This document shows positions 35,410 through 44,394 of a stretch of DNA of 64,000 nt, piece by piece. Under the pieces are notes generated by a model. That model did no database searches. It was not told the origin of the DNA and saw only the letters and a list, made by a program, of their open reading frames with translations. This DNA comes from Allosalinactinospora lopnorensis (GTDB lineage: Bacteria; Actinomycetota; Actinomycetes; Streptosporangiales; Streptosporangiaceae). The position numbers were made by a program, and so were the translations under genes. How positions within the stretch are numbered: position 1 is the first letter of the stretch; every line of letters starts with the position of its first letter. The DNA is taken from contig NZ_LAJC01000021.1 of the NCBI RefSeq assembly GCF_000981225.1, positions 17,452 to 81,451 on the forward strand. Direction: 5' to 3'.

Positions 35410-36095
35410 ACGCGGGACTCCTCGCGTGCGGGGCGCAGGCCGGGGCGGAGCGCGCCGGCCAGGGCGACGTATTCGGCGGTAAAGGAGCCGTGGTACCCGA
35501 AGAGCGGGCCGAAACGCCGGTTGCCGACCGAGACCTGAACGCGGAAGCGGCCGGTCCTGTCGTCGTAGGACTCGCGGACCGTGGCACTGCCGCTGAGAAG
35601 CTCCGGAACGCGAACGTCGATGATCCCCTCGCGGAAGCGCTGCCGGCCCGAGCGGATGATGATCGCTCCCTCGTCGTCGACCCCGGCGTGGGGGTCACTG
35701 GCCAGGTGCTGGTGGGTTCCAAGGTAGTCGACGATACAGCCGCGCTCCGGGCTGAAGACCATGGTGGCGTCGAACCGCCGGGAACGGTCGGGGAAGGCGA
35801 ACGTCCGCACGAAGGTGACGGTTTCCCTGCCGTAGGAGTCGCGGTAAGGGACGTTCTCGATTGTGAAGGGTACATCGCGGCCCGCCTTGGGGACCAGGAT
35901 GTTGCGGCTGCCCCCAGAGCGAGGAAAGGCTCGACGAAGGAGCTGCCGTGCCAGACGCGGCCCATGGTGCCGCGTCCGATACACACCTCGCCGGCGCCGA
36001 GTCCGACGGAGAACCTGCGCTGGAGCTGGGGGGCAGCCGGTCGAAGTCGGTGCCGAGGGAGCGCTGGAAGAGCGAGGTGATTCGGACTCCAGGTG
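35406..36095 (-). CDS. DUF4166 protein, two frameshifts, start unresolved
   Basis: Three frames together give a DUF4166 protein. The first reads SLFQRSLGTDFDRLPP and the second QLQRRFSVGLGAGE, CIGRGTMGRVWHGSSFVEPF. The third carries NILVPKAGRDVPFTIENVPY, DSYGRETVTFVRTF and YHGSFTAEYVALAGA. One C missing from the C run near 36027 and one G near 35917 account for the breaks. I find no clear start codon at the right-hand end, so a further error may lie there. Members often sit beside SDR or saccharopine-dehydrogenase-like genes; the function is unknown. It overlaps the TetR gene. Confidence 0.65.
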   Translation of the reverse strand, partial: HLESESPRSSSAPSAPTSTGCPPAPAQVLRRTRRRRGVYRTRHHGPRLARQLLRRAFPRSGGSRNILVPKAGRDVPFTIENVPYRDSYGRETVTFVRTFAFPDRSRRFDATMVFSPERGCIVDYLGTHQHLASDPHAGVDDEGAIIIRSGRQRFREGIIDVRVPELLSGSATVRESYDDRTGRFRVQVSVGNRRFGPLFGYHGSFTAEYVALAGALRPGLRPAREESRV

Positions 36096-36450
36096 TGTGA
36101 GGAGGGTAGGCGGCGTCGCCGAGCCGCGCACTACGCCGCCACGGTCAGGGCGGCGCTTCCTTCCCGGGACCGAGGCGCGCGGGGCGCCCGGCGCTTGCGG
36201 ACTCCCGTCCCCGGCGGCCGCCGGCCCCTTCCAGTGGCCCTTCTTGCGCCCGGCGCCGAACCCGATCCGCGAACGGAACGTGCTTTCCGATGAGGCTGTC
36301 CAGGCAAAAACTCATCGACAGAAAATGACTACTCTCCGCTTCTAGACATTCGCCGCGAAACCATCAGAGGATGCCCGCGTTCTCTAAAGTGAGCCGCTCC
36401 CCCTCCCGGGGTCCGCCTGCGATTCTCAGATTTGGGAGCAACGAAGCGCC
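36096..36450. other. promoter region of the conservon
   Basis: About 350 bases between the leftward DUF4166 gene and the rightward cvnA-like gene. No gene or hairpin stands out. A less GC-rich stretch lies at 36295-36360. Confidence 0.5.
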
Positions 36451-38782
36451 ATGCGCACCCCCCGCCTACGCTCCATCCGCGTCCGGATCTTCGCTCTTGT
36501 CCTGGTCCCCCTGCTCGCACTCGTACCGCTGTGGGGGTTCTCGGTTCTCGTGACGGCGCCGTCGGGGATGGACCTCCTCGCGTTCCAGCGACTGCAGCCC
36601 GAGGTCGGGGTTCCCACCGAAGGCTCGGCTCGGCCCTGGCGGCGGAGCGCCGAGCCGCCCTCGTGCACCTCGCGAACCCGGAAGAGGGAGGCGATGACTT
36701 CGCGGAACGGCGCGCGGAGACAGGGGAGGCGATGGAGAAATTCCGCACCGTGGCCGCCGCGGACGGCGTCCAGGACATCGCGCCTTCGAAGACCCGCGCG
36801 CTGACCGAGAAGATCCTCACCGACGTCGAGGAGCTCGGCTCCACCCGCGCCCTGGTCGAGGAGAGCACCGCGCGCTGGCAGGAGGTGTTCGACCTCTACA
36901 CGGAACTGATCACCACGACCCACCGGATCCTGTCCTCGCTCACCTTCCTCGAGGACCTCGGCACCACCGAGGAACTGCAGTCGCTCGCCCGCACCACGGC
37001 CTCCCGCGACCTGCTCGCCCAGGAGGACGCGCTGCTCGCGGCGGGGATCGCGGAGGGCCGGCTCGACGCCGAGGCGCACAGCCGGTTCGTTCAGCAGATC
37101 GGAGCGGTCGAGGCGTCCTACGAAGCGCCGTCATCAACCTGCCCGAGCAGAGCCTCGAACGGTACCGGGCGATCACGGAAAGCCCCGCGGCCGAGCGGCT
37201 GCGCCGCATGGAGGACGCGGTCATCGAGGCCGGACCGGGCGAGGTCCCACCCGAGGTGACCGCGAGCTCCTGGGAGGCGGCGACCGGGAACGTCATGAAC
37301 CAGGTCCGCGACCTGGAGCTCATGACCGCCGAGGATCTCCAGTACGCGTCGCTGCCGACCGCGACCGGCATCCTCGTCCGGGCCGGCGCCGCCGCGCTGG
37401 TCGGTTTCGCCGGTGTGGTGCTCTCCATCGCCTTCACGGTGCGCACCGGCCGCCGGCTCATCAAGGAGACCAGGGATCTGAAGACGCAGGTCCAGAAAGT
37501 CGCCGGCGAGCAACTGCCCAACATCGTCCGTCTCCTCCGCCAAGGGCACCCCCTCACCTCCGCCGACCTCGAACCGTCGGCGCCAGCGTTCGAGGCCCGC
37601 ACGCGCGAACTCGACGAACTCAACCGGGCGTTCGACGAGGCCAGGATGGTCGCCATCCAGTCGGCGACGGGCGAGGCCCAGCTGCGGGAGAACATCAACG
37701 ACGTCGTCGTGAACCTGGCCCGGCGCAACCAGACCCTGCTGCACCGCCAGCTCAAACTCTTCGACCAGCTCGAACGCAGGGTCACCGACCCCGATGAGCT
37801 GGGGGACCTGTTCGTCCTGGACCACCTCGCCACCCGTATGCGCCGATACGCCGAGAGCCTGCTGATCCTGACGGGGGCCAAACCGGGGCGGGTGTGGAGC
37901 AGGCCGATGCCGGTCCAGGACATCGTGCGCGCCGCGAGCACCGAGGTGGAGGACTACCACAGGGTCACCGTCCTACCGATGCCGCCGACGCGGATCGCCG
38001 GCAACGCCGTCACCGACGTCATGCGGCTGCTCGCCGAACTCATCGAGAACGCGACCCAGGCCTCCCCGCCCACCAACGACGTGTCCGTCCGCGGATTCGA
38101 CGTCGCCAACGGCTTCGTGATCGAGGTGGAGGACAGCGGCCTGGGGCTGGGGAAACGGGCCCTCGCCGACGCGAACGCGCTGCTGGCCGACCCGCCGGAG
38201 CTGGACCTCGCCAAACGCACCGAACTCGGCCTTTTCGTGGTCGGCACGCTCGCCAAGCGCCACGGCGTGAAGGTGCGCCTGCGCGAATCCCCGTACGGGG
38301 GGATCACCGCGATCGTCCTGCTCGGCCGCACGATCCTCACCGAAGGTCCCGCCATCAGGGGGAACGAGGAGGAGCAGCGCGAAGGCTCCGCCGAGGGTCC
38401 GCCCGCGGCGGAGACACGCCCTTCGGTATGGGCGCCCCCGGAGCAGCCCGCCTTGGAGCGCGGCTCCGCCCACCGCAGCGGGACCGCACCGGCCCCGCCC
38501 CGACCGGAAGGCGTCCCCGGCGGGCGCCTCCCCGACACCGGCGGCCGGCTGCCGCGGCGCGTCCGCCAGGCCAACCTGGTCCCACAGCTCCAGGACGCCC
38601 CCGAGGAGACGGCCACCGGGCCCGCGGAGCCCCAGGAAAGGTCACCGGAACAGACGCGTTCCATGATGTCCGCGCTCCAGTCCGGCTGGACCCGCGGGCG
38701 CAACGAAGAACCCGATCAGCAGCACCCCACGGGCGATCCGCCCTCGCAGAAGGAACACGACAATGCCGGGGGAGACCAGTGA
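36451..38782 (+). CDS. CvnA-like nitrate-sensor-domain histidine-kinase-like protein, two frameshifts
   Basis: It starts with ATG 36451. A basic start and transmembrane helix (FALVLVPLLALVPLWGFSV) lead into a periplasmic NIT sensor with LAAERRAALVHLANP and FDLYTELITTTHRILSSL. A second helix (AAALVGFAGVVLSIAFTV) leads to HAMP-like and dimerisation helices (VVNLARRNQTLLHRQLKLFDQLERR, abridged) and an HATPase domain with LLAELIENATQASPP and ELGLFVVGTLAKRHGV. The tail is disordered and Pro/Glu-rich. Two single-base losses (near 36621 and 37128) split it. In conservons CvnA interacts with a roadblock protein and a GTPase and usually lacks normal phosphotransfer. The stop overlaps the next start (GTGA). 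Confidence 0.85.
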
Positions 38783-39186
38783 ACGCACCCGCCACATCGA
38801 TCAACTGGTTGCTTGACACGCTCGTTGAGCAGGTCCCAGCAATCCGCAACGCCATCGTGCTGTCGAACGACGGTATGCTCATCGGCACCTCGGAGGATTT
38901 CGACCGCGACGACGGCGAGCACCTGTCGGCCCTCGCCTCCAGCTTCCAGAGTCTGGCGCGCGGCACCAGCAGACACTTCGACAGCGGCAGCGTCCGCCAG
39001 ACCATCGTGGAGATGGACTCGACCTTCCTGTTCGTGATCGACGCCGGGGACGGTGCCTGCCTGGCGGTTCTGGCCGGTTCCGACGGAGACCTGGGACTGA
39101 TCGCCTACGAGATGGCGCGCCTGGTGAAGCGGATGGGTGAGCACCTGTCCGTCGAGGTGCGCACTTCCGACCGCCCGACCCAATGA
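38779..39186 (+). CDS. CvnB-like roadblock/LC7 protein
   Basis: 135 residues from GTG 38779 inside the upstream stop. The roadblock fold is indicated by INWLLDTLVEQVPAIRNAIV, LSNDGMLIGTS, SALASSFQSLARGTSRHFD and LAVLAGSDGDLGLIAYEMARL. In conservons this is the GTPase-regulating partner (MglB-like) of CvnD. The stop overlaps the cvnC start (ATGA). Confidence 0.9.
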   Translation: MNAPATSINWLLDTLVEQVPAIRNAIVLSNDGMLIGTSEDFDRDDGEHLSALASSFQSLARGTSRHFDSGSVRQTIVEMDSTFLFVIDAGDGACLAVLAGSDGDLGLIAYEMARLVKRMGEHLSVEVRTSDRPTQ

Positions 39187-39578
39187 GGACCGGGCACGGC
39201 GCCCGCGACCACGAGGGCTCCGAATGGCTGGACGACGAAGCCGGGCCGCTGGTCCGGAACTTCGCCGTGACGCGCGGACGGACCCGGCCGACGCGCAGTT
39301 TCGCCATGCTGGCCGTCGTGCGGACCGTGGCCCCCGAGATCGACACCGATCCGAGGCTCTTGGGACCGGAGCACCGCTCGGTCCTGCGGCTGTGCCGCCG
39401 GCCCAAGGTGGTGGCCGACCTCGGTTCCGAGCTCGACCTTCCCGTGAGCGTGCTGCGCGTCCTCCTCGGCGACCTCCTCGACCACGGACTGGTGGTGATC
39501 CACGAACCCGACCGGTCGGACGAGCGCCCCACCATCCATACCCTCAGGGAAATACTCGATGGACTCAAAGCACTCTGA
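39183..39578 (+). CDS. CvnC-like DUF742 protein
   Basis: 131 residues from ATG 39183. It is a DUF742 winged-helix-like protein with LVRNFAVTRGRTRPT, RLCRRPKVVADLGSELDLP and LRVLLGDLLDHGLVVIHEP, ending IHTLREILDGLKAL. It forms part of the conservon complex on the inner membrane face. It overlaps cvnD by 20 bases. Confidence 0.9.
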   Translation: MRTGHGARDHEGSEWLDDEAGPLVRNFAVTRGRTRPTRSFAMLAVVRTVAPEIDTDPRLLGPEHRSVLRLCRRPKVVADLGSELDLPVSVLRVLLGDLLDHGLVVIHEPDRSDERPTIHTLREILDGLKAL

Positions 39579-40185
39579 TCGGCCCGCCGACGACTCGGAC
39601 GCCCGGCCCTTGAGAGCGTTGAAGCTCCTGGTGTCCGGCGGTTTCGGTGTCGGAAAGACCACCTTCGTCGGCAGCGTCAGCGAGGTACGCCCACTGCGCA
39701 CCGAGGAGGACCTCACCCAGGCGGGGGTGGGTGTGGACGACACCAGCGGTCTCGAGGACAAGAGCACCACGACCGTCGCGCTCGACTACGGCCGGATCAG
39801 CATCCGCGACGACCTCATCCTCTACCTGTTCGGTACCCCGGGGCAGGACCGGTTCTGGTTCATGTGGGACGAACTGGCGCGCGGCGCCCTCGGCGCGGTG
39901 GTCATCGCGGACACCCGGCGGCTGGAGGTCTCCTTCCAGGCGATCGACTTCTTCGAGAAGCGCGGGATCCCGTTCGTCGTCGCCGCCAACCGGTTCGACG
40001 ACGCCGAGGACCACCCGTCCGGCGAGCTCGCCGAGGCCCTCGACCTCGACCCGGGCGTTCCCGTCCTCTCCTTCGACGCCCGCAGCCGCACCTCCGGGAA
40101 ACAGGTACTGGTCACCCTGGTCCGCAACCTGATCGCCAACGCGGGCTCCACCCACACCGACGCCCACCCGGACAGCGGTTCGTGA
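39559..40185 (+). CDS. CvnD-like small GTPase
   Basis: 208 residues from ATG 39559. The P-loop is LLVSGGFGVGKTTFVGSVSE (G1). G3 is LFGTPGQDRFWFMWDEL, and the base-specificity motif is read as AANRFD where Ras-like proteins have NKxD, as is usual in this family. The C-terminus has VPVLSFDARSRTSGKQVL. It is an MglA/Rab-like switch that works with the roadblock protein. In Streptomyces, conservons influence antibiotic production and development; which process this one affects cannot be read here. Confidence 0.9.
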   Translation: MDSKHSDRPADDSDARPLRALKLLVSGGFGVGKTTFVGSVSEVRPLRTEEDLTQAGVGVDDTSGLEDKSTTTVALDYGRISIRDDLILYLFGTPGQDRFWFMWDELARGALGAVVIADTRRLEVSFQAIDFFEKRGIPFVVAANRFDDAEDHPSGELAEALDLDPGVPVLSFDARSRTSGKQVLVTLVRNLIANAGSTHTDAHPDSGS

Positions 40186-40206
40186 TGCTCGGCGGTTAGC
40201 CTCCCC

Positions 40207-40292
40207 GGCCCATCCCCGCGTGCGCGGGGAGCAGAAATCGGTGCCCAACGGGTTGTAGGTGGTCCGGGGACCATCCCCGCGTGGGAGGGGAC
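40207..40292. CRISPR. two degenerate type I-E-like CRISPR repeats
   Basis: A 28-base repeat at 40207-40234 (core CCATCCCCGCGTGCGCGGGG) and a decayed copy at 40268-40292 are separated by a 32-base spacer. The repeat-to-repeat distance of 61 bases fits type I-E arrays of actinomycetes. Only two units are present and no cas genes lie in the window, so this is an orphan or relic. Confidence 0.6.
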
Positions 40293-40769
40293 GGGGTTCG
40301 GGGCGTCATCCTATCGGGGTGGCGCCCTTTCGCATGTCACGACCGGTGGTGTTGACCTGCGGCGATACTGCGGCCAGGGTGAGCGGTCGGTGGTGGTGTT
40401 GCATGCGTGGGCGTCCATAGGCGTCGTTGCTTAACCTTCGCGGGCCATACACGGGCCAGGAACGCTGTTCCTTGGGCCTCGGGTGCGACGCTGTGACCTG
40501 GGGTCGAGGCGAACGTTGCGGTGTGGCTTGATGCCGCGCCGTGGCGTGCCCGCGCTTTGTTCGGTGTCGGTGGGCTGGGCGGTGTGAGCGGCGGTGAGGG
40601 TGGACGGATCCGGCCACGCAGAGCGCATCGTGGCGGGAGGATCGGGGCCATCAAGCTTGGTGGCGAGGTGCGGGCCCTTGGGCTCCACCGCGTTTTTCCG
40701 TACCCGGCCTCGATCCGTCGGGCCCCGCCGCGAGGCGCGAACGTGGACAGATCCGGTACGCCCGCCCCT
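40293..40769. other. region without convincing genes
   Basis: About 480 bases. Several overlapping open frames exist on both strands, but all have shadow-like composition and no recognisable domain. It may be the decayed left end of the element. Confidence 0.4.
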
Positions 40770-41105
40770 TCATCGCGGGCCCGGTTCCTGCGGTGGGGGC
40801 GGTTGGTCACCAGTCAGGGGGCCGCGCCGGCGGTATGCCTCATCGAGCCTGCGGTTGGCCTCGTTGGCGTCGGTGCGCTGATGCTCGGCGGGGCGCTGGG
40901 CGTCCCATACCGCGATGCCTTCGTGGAGGTCCTTGGTCTCAACCGGGCGTCCCAGAATCGCACTGGCCCGGTGTGCGGCGGTGCGCACCTGGTCGCGGGT
41001 GGTGTCGTCGTCGCAGTGGATGACGGTGCTTCCCCTGGTGTCCAGCTCTACGGCGAGTAGGCGGGCCTGGTGCTCCTGGCGCTCGTCGGCGGGCTGCTCC
41101 TGCAT
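40770..41105 (-). CDS. hypothetical protein of the integrated element
   Basis: 111 residues from ATG 41105. It is charged and soluble, with AVELDTRGSTVIHCDDDTT, TAAHRASAILGRPVETKDLH and many Gln/Glu/Arg near both ends. Amino-acid composition looks coding, unlike the antisense frame. It resembles small uncharacterised proteins of actinomycete plasmids. It is the last gene of the leftward cargo operon, 275 bases after the phosphotransferase gene. The function is unknown. Confidence 0.55.
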   Translation of the reverse strand: MQEQPADERQEHQARLLAVELDTRGSTVIHCDDDTTRDQVRTAAHRASAILGRPVETKDLHEGIAVWDAQRPAEHQRTDANEANRRLDEAYRRRGPLTGDQPPPPQEPGPR

Positions 41106-41291
41106 GAGGGGAGCCTACCCAGCTGTGTGCGCGAGCTTGCTGGTCGACTTGTCGATCGGCGGTGCGGATGCAGCGATCAGACCATGGGCGCGGTGCAGGC
41201 GCCCTGCGAGCACCCGACGAAGCCGGGCGCGCAGCAGGGATGTCCGCACAAGCGTCACGACCTATGGCCGACCCTGCGCGAACGTAGCGAT

Positions 41292-41318
41292 GCCCGCCCG
41301 CGCGAAGCGCGGGCGGGC
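41292..41318. repeat. GC-rich hairpin downstream of the phosphotransferase gene
   Basis: Perfect 12-bp arms (GCCCGCCCGCGC and GCGCGGGCGGGC) close a GAA loop. The core CGCGCGAAGCGCG also occurs at 47229 and 47301. On the leftward strand it follows the phosphotransferase gene by about 60 bases and may act as its terminator. Confidence 0.5.
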
Positions 41319-41380
41319 CTTGAAAAAAAAACCTGTCAGGGAAAATCATCACCGATCCACAATTGAGCGCAGAGGGTGCG

Positions 41381-42183
41381 CTACGCGGGAACTGGCACAC
41401 CTCGGTACTCCACCCATGACTCGATAGCGGCAACCATCGCCTTACGCCACTCTGCCGGGTCCCGCTCCGCGAATGCGCGATGCATGCGCACTGTGGCCGC
41501 GACGAACACGTTGACCGCGTCCGGGTCGGCCTTTGTCCACGTGTCGCACTTCTGAGCCCAGGCTTCCGCGTCCTCCGGACTGTGGCCGGCCGCAACGAGT
41601 TGGACCACCAGGCCGCCGGATCGATGAAGCCTGCTCCGCGCGTTGGCCACGACCAATCAACGGCCCATGTGTCCGTTTTCCCGATCACGAAGTTACTCGG
41701 GTTGATGTCGGTATAGAGGAGCGTGTCCCCGCGAAGTAGAGCAGCTTCTGAGTCGTCTGCCGTGAAACGGTCCCAGCGGGTTTCCGGCCAGTCGTAGGCC
41801 ACGTCGGGCAGCGGCAGGTTCCCAACACGGTTCACGATGTCCACGACGGTGGGGAGGTCGGGGGAACCCGGGGTGATGTCAGCCGCTCGTCCGTCAATGA
41901 CCTCGAAGCCTAGGGCGGTCCATGTGTCATCCTCGGCCCGCCACAGCACAGCCGGGGAGAGTGGCTGAACGAACGGGTTAATGAGCCCTTCCCGGACGAG
42001 AGAGTCTCGCTTTCCCCCGGGACGGTTTGGGACAGCCTTGACGAAGTACGGCCCGCGCTCGCAGTCGATAACGGCCGTAACGTCTGTGCTGTGGCCGCGT
42101 CGGGTAGGGCGAATTCCCGACACGGTTCCCGTATACGGCGAGATCAGCGCTTGGAACTCCGGTCCGGGAAGGGGGTCATTCAT
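41381..42183 (-). CDS. aminoglycoside-phosphotransferase-like protein, frameshifted
   Basis: It starts with ATG 42183, five bases after the radical SAM gene stop. The kinase-like N-lobe has GPYFVKAVPNRPGG. The catalytic loop is LLYTDINPSNFVIG (Asp and Asn present, the usual first His replaced by Tyr or Thr), and the metal Asp is in WAVDWSWPTRGAGFIDPAAWW. The C-terminal part continues in another frame as QLVAAGHSPEDAEAWAQ and ends SWVEYRGVPVPA. One G missing near 41607 separates the frames. The APH/choline-kinase fold phosphorylates small molecules or peptides. Tight coupling to the radical SAM gene suggests they act on the same product. Confidence 0.75.
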
Positions 42184-42188
42184 GGTGG

Positions 42189-43043
42189 TTAGCTCCTAGG
42201 GCTGCAACCGCTGTCCGGGTATCCCGGGCTGCACTCTCCGTCCGGGTCGCAGAGACCTGTCCCGGCGGCTTCCCGTATGGAGGCGTTGGCCTGGTCCATT
42301 TCAGTGCCAGCCACGATAGCGCGCAACGGAGTGTCCTGGACGTTGCCCACGCTCAACCATGTGGAGAAGACACACGGGGAGACGGCCCCATGAGGGTCGA
42401 TTGACGCCTTGCCTGCTCCGCACTGCCCGCACAAGTGGGACGCGTCGGGTTCCTCGCCATGGCTTCCACGCCCGAAGGGACGAACGTGGTCGACGTGGAT
42501 TCGCGTTACGCCCAACGACTCAAGGTCACGCCACGCTTCGTCCACGCGTTGTCCGTCGTCCGCCGCGATGATCCCAACGCGAAGCGGGATACCCAGCTTC
42601 ACTGCCTTCGCGATGTTGGCCCGCGTCCGCCCATGGCTCCGCCGGTTCGTCATCGCGTTGTGCTGGTTCGCGTCGTCGGAGTAGTAGGACGTAGCGAGGC
42701 TGACCCCCTTTCGTTGGAACAGTTCCCAACATTTCGGGGAGACGTGCACGAGATTGCTGAACACCTCCACGGTCAACCACCGGTTCAGCGCGTGGTCTAC
42801 CAGCTCCGCGAAATCCGGGTGCGTCGTCGGTTCCCCTCCAATGATCTGAAGTCGGCTCACGCGCAGTGCCGCCGCGTCGTAGATCACCCGAAACCAGTCG
42901 TTTCGCGTCATGGTGCCGTGCTCGCCGTTGGGGCCGGAGTCGTTATAGCAGTGGGTACATGCGAGCTGGCACTTTCGCGTGAGATCCAGCCACAGTGTGT
43001 CCAGTGTCGGAGTGGTTGTCTGTTCGAGGGGAGTAGCGGTCAC
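42189..43043 (-). CDS. radical SAM protein with SPASM-type C-terminal cluster
   Basis: 284 residues from GTG 43043 with ACGAGGAACC. The [4Fe-4S] SAM motif is Cys25-x3-Cys29-x2-Cys32 (CQLACTHC). The GGEPTTHPDF segment is the SAM-binding GGE region. The C-terminal cluster reads CGQCGAGKASIDPHG then SPC, a C-x10-G-x4-C SPASM pattern, with three more cysteines in LCDPDGECSPGYPDSGC. Such enzymes often modify ribosomal peptides. Neighbouring genes encode a small acidic protein and a phosphotransferase, but I see no obvious precursor peptide with a repetitive core. The substrate is unknown. Confidence 0.88.
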   Translation of the reverse strand: MTATPLEQTTTPTLDTLWLDLTRKCQLACTHCYNDSGPNGEHGTMTRNDWFRVIYDAAALRVSRLQIIGGEPTTHPDFAELVDHALNRWLTVEVFSNLVHVSPKCWELFQRKGVSLATSYYSDDANQHNAMTNRRSHGRTRANIAKAVKLGIPLRVGIIAADDGQRVDEAWRDLESLGVTRIHVDHVRPFGRGSHGEEPDASHLCGQCGAGKASIDPHGAVSPCVFSTWLSVGNVQDTPLRAIVAGTEMDQANASIREAAGTGLCDPDGECSPGYPDSGCSPRS

Positions 43044-43141
43044 GGTTCCTCGTTCCTCTCGTTGTGGTGACCGGGGCCGCGTCGCAGGGAGGGTTACGAC
43101 ACGGCCCCGGGGCCGTACGGCCCCCGTTGGCGCACGGCCCG

Positions 43142-43372
43142 TTACTCAAGTGGCGTGTAATGCTTGCGCCACGGCTCCGGAAGTGGGTTTCCCGCCGCGA
43201 TCCATTCGTGGAGCGTTTGAAAGGACTCGTCGGCCCGGACGAGTGACGCGCGGAGGTCGGCCTTAGTCGCTCTGGTGTCCTTGTGGTCCCGAAGACTTTC
43301 CGAAACCGCGTCAAACAGCGCATCCGCAATATCTTCATCCGTCTTGAATTCGGGGCGGTCCTCCATGTCCAA
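43142..43372 (-). CDS. 76-residue acidic protein upstream of the radical SAM gene
   Basis: I place the start at TTG 43372, six bases after a perfect AGGAGG; an ATG lies two codons on. It is acidic and helical: EFKTDEDIADALFDAVSES, KADLRASLVRADESF, LHEWIAAGNPLPEPW. It could be a precursor or accessory protein for the radical SAM enzyme, but it lacks Cys or a repeated core, and an alternative role as a small regulator is equally likely. A palindromic stretch (GGGGCCGTACGGCCCC) lies between its stop and the next gene. Confidence 0.6.
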   Translation of the reverse strand: MDMEDRPEFKTDEDIADALFDAVSESLRDHKDTRATKADLRASLVRADESFQTLHEWIAAGNPLPEPWRKHYTPLE

Positions 43373-43650
43373 CGTGAGCCTCCTGTCGTGTTTTGGTGCT
43401 CCCCCGGAAAGAGTCTCCTTTTACCCGGGGTAGGTGCGTCTCCTCAGCACGGCCCCGGGTGCTGCCGGTTCTACGCGTGTCGCCTTGTGGGATGACGGCT
43501 GGTGCCCCCGCACGCCACCTAGGAGGGGGTGACGTGCGGGGGTGGACCACGGCAACCACGGCTGGAGTAAGGGGCGTGGTGGCCGTGGGGGTCGTGGGGG
43601 TCGTGTGCGGTGACGTTGGCCCGGGGCTGTCTTCCGCTTTTGTGGTCAAC

Positions 43651-43899
43651 TCAAAGGGGGCAAGGGTGGTCTATGGGTTGGATGGCAGAGAATCGGCACT
43701 CTTCTACGGGGCATTCCCAATTGGCCCAGATTGGGTCCACCATCGGAAATTCCTCATCATCGTGGCCCGTGAGAAGTTCGCGCAGTTCAAGAGAGGTATC
43801 GCGTACCGGGCCGAGCCAGTAGGTGTTGTCATCGGTGGCCGCGATCAGCTCGTCAATAAGGTCCCTGAGCGCGTGGCATTCCGTATAGGTGAGGGTCAC
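43651..43899 (-). CDS. 82-residue protein with Cys-rich end, cassette gene 3
   Basis: It starts with GTG 43899 inside the stop of the HTH gene. The N-terminal half is helical (TECHALRDLIDELIAATDD, LELRELLTGHDDEEF). The C-terminal half has ECPVEECRF and DHPCPL, a partial zinc-knuckle pattern. It forms an operon with the HTH and LPPRR genes. The 280 bases between its end and the next gene (43372) hold Thr/Pro-rich open frames that I do not trust. Confidence 0.6.
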   Translation of the reverse strand: MTLTYTECHALRDLIDELIAATDDNTYWLGPVRDTSLELRELLTGHDDEEFPMVDPIWANWECPVEECRFSAIQPIDHPCPL

Positions 43900-44099
43900 C
43901 GGGTCTCCTCCCGCACGGAATCCCGTAGGGCGTAGACGTCGCCCATACCGAACAGACACCAACCGTTGGGATCGGTGACATAGGCGATGCGTCCCGCGTA
44001 GGCCCATCGACGCATCGTGGACGGATCGATGCCCAGTACCCGCGCTGCCTCCCCGGTGGACAGCACAAGAAAGTTCAAGTGCGCGTAAGAGGGGTTCAC
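43896..44099 (-). CDS. BldC/MerR-like helix-turn-helix protein
   Basis: 67 residues from GTG 44099, overlapping the small LPPRR gene. The sequence has LSTGEAARVLGIDPSTMRRW, AYAGRIAYVTDPNGW and GDVYALRDSVREE, a single winged HTH as in excisionase/BldC-type regulators. It is the intact paralogue of the frameshifted gene at 6282. It is probably a DNA-binding regulator for the cassette or the cargo operon. Confidence 0.8.
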   Translation of the reverse strand: MNPSYAHLNFLVLSTGEAARVLGIDPSTMRRWAYAGRIAYVTDPNGWCLFGMGDVYALRDSVREETR

Positions 44100-44242
44100 C
44101 GGCTAACCCCCAGACTGATCAGGAGCGCCACGCCCGCGAACTGGCCGAACGCATGGGCCTGTGCGGCATGCAGGCGTTCCACAACAAGCAGGTAGGGGCG
44201 GACTCGCGCGCTTCGGCGTGGTGGCAGACTGTTCACTGTCAT
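44096..44242 (-). CDS. 48-residue LPPRR protein, cassette gene 1
   Basis: It starts with ATG 44242 (or GTG two codons on). It reads NSLPPRRSARVRPYLLVVE and then a hydrophobic end FAGVALLISLGVSR. The stop overlaps the HTH start (GTGA), exactly as in the locus at 6112-6285. The shared N-terminus and architecture at two loci support a real short gene. Confidence 0.6.
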   Translation of the reverse strand: MTVNSLPPRRSARVRPYLLVVERLHAAQAHAFGQFAGVALLISLGVSR

Positions 44243-44352
44243 CAGCTCCCGTTAGCTGGTGGCCATGCCCCCGGACGGGCCGGAATCCGTCGCGGGGGTC
44301 TCGTGTTTCCCCACTCTTCTCCGTAAAGGCGGGTCGTGGGATCGGCCAGCAG

Positions 44353-44369
44353 TAGGCCACTTGTAGGCC
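44353..44369. promoter_or_regulatory. paired TAGGCC direct repeats, possible operator
   Basis: TAGGCC at 44353-44358 and 44364-44369, 11 bases apart, just upstream of the XRE gene start and in the divergent interval. The same motif pair, inverted, lies at 5968-5985 in the paralogous locus. Confidence 0.45.
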
Positions 44370-44394
44370 AGCCTTGATAAGCCACAATGGGTTC

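Noticed and set aside
37208..38782. Annotating the conservon kinase as an independent gene starting at 37208
   Set aside because: The preceding frames supply the transmembrane helix and NIT sensor of the same protein, with one-base repairs.
40521..41060. Long rightward open frame (about 180 codons)
   Set aside because: It is antisense to a better coding frame at 40770-41105 and has Gly/Arg-rich shadow composition.
43393..43935. Rightward 180-codon frame opposite the cassette genes
   Set aside because: It overlaps the 82-residue gene antisense and has Gly/Val repeat composition from GC-biased DNA; no domain.
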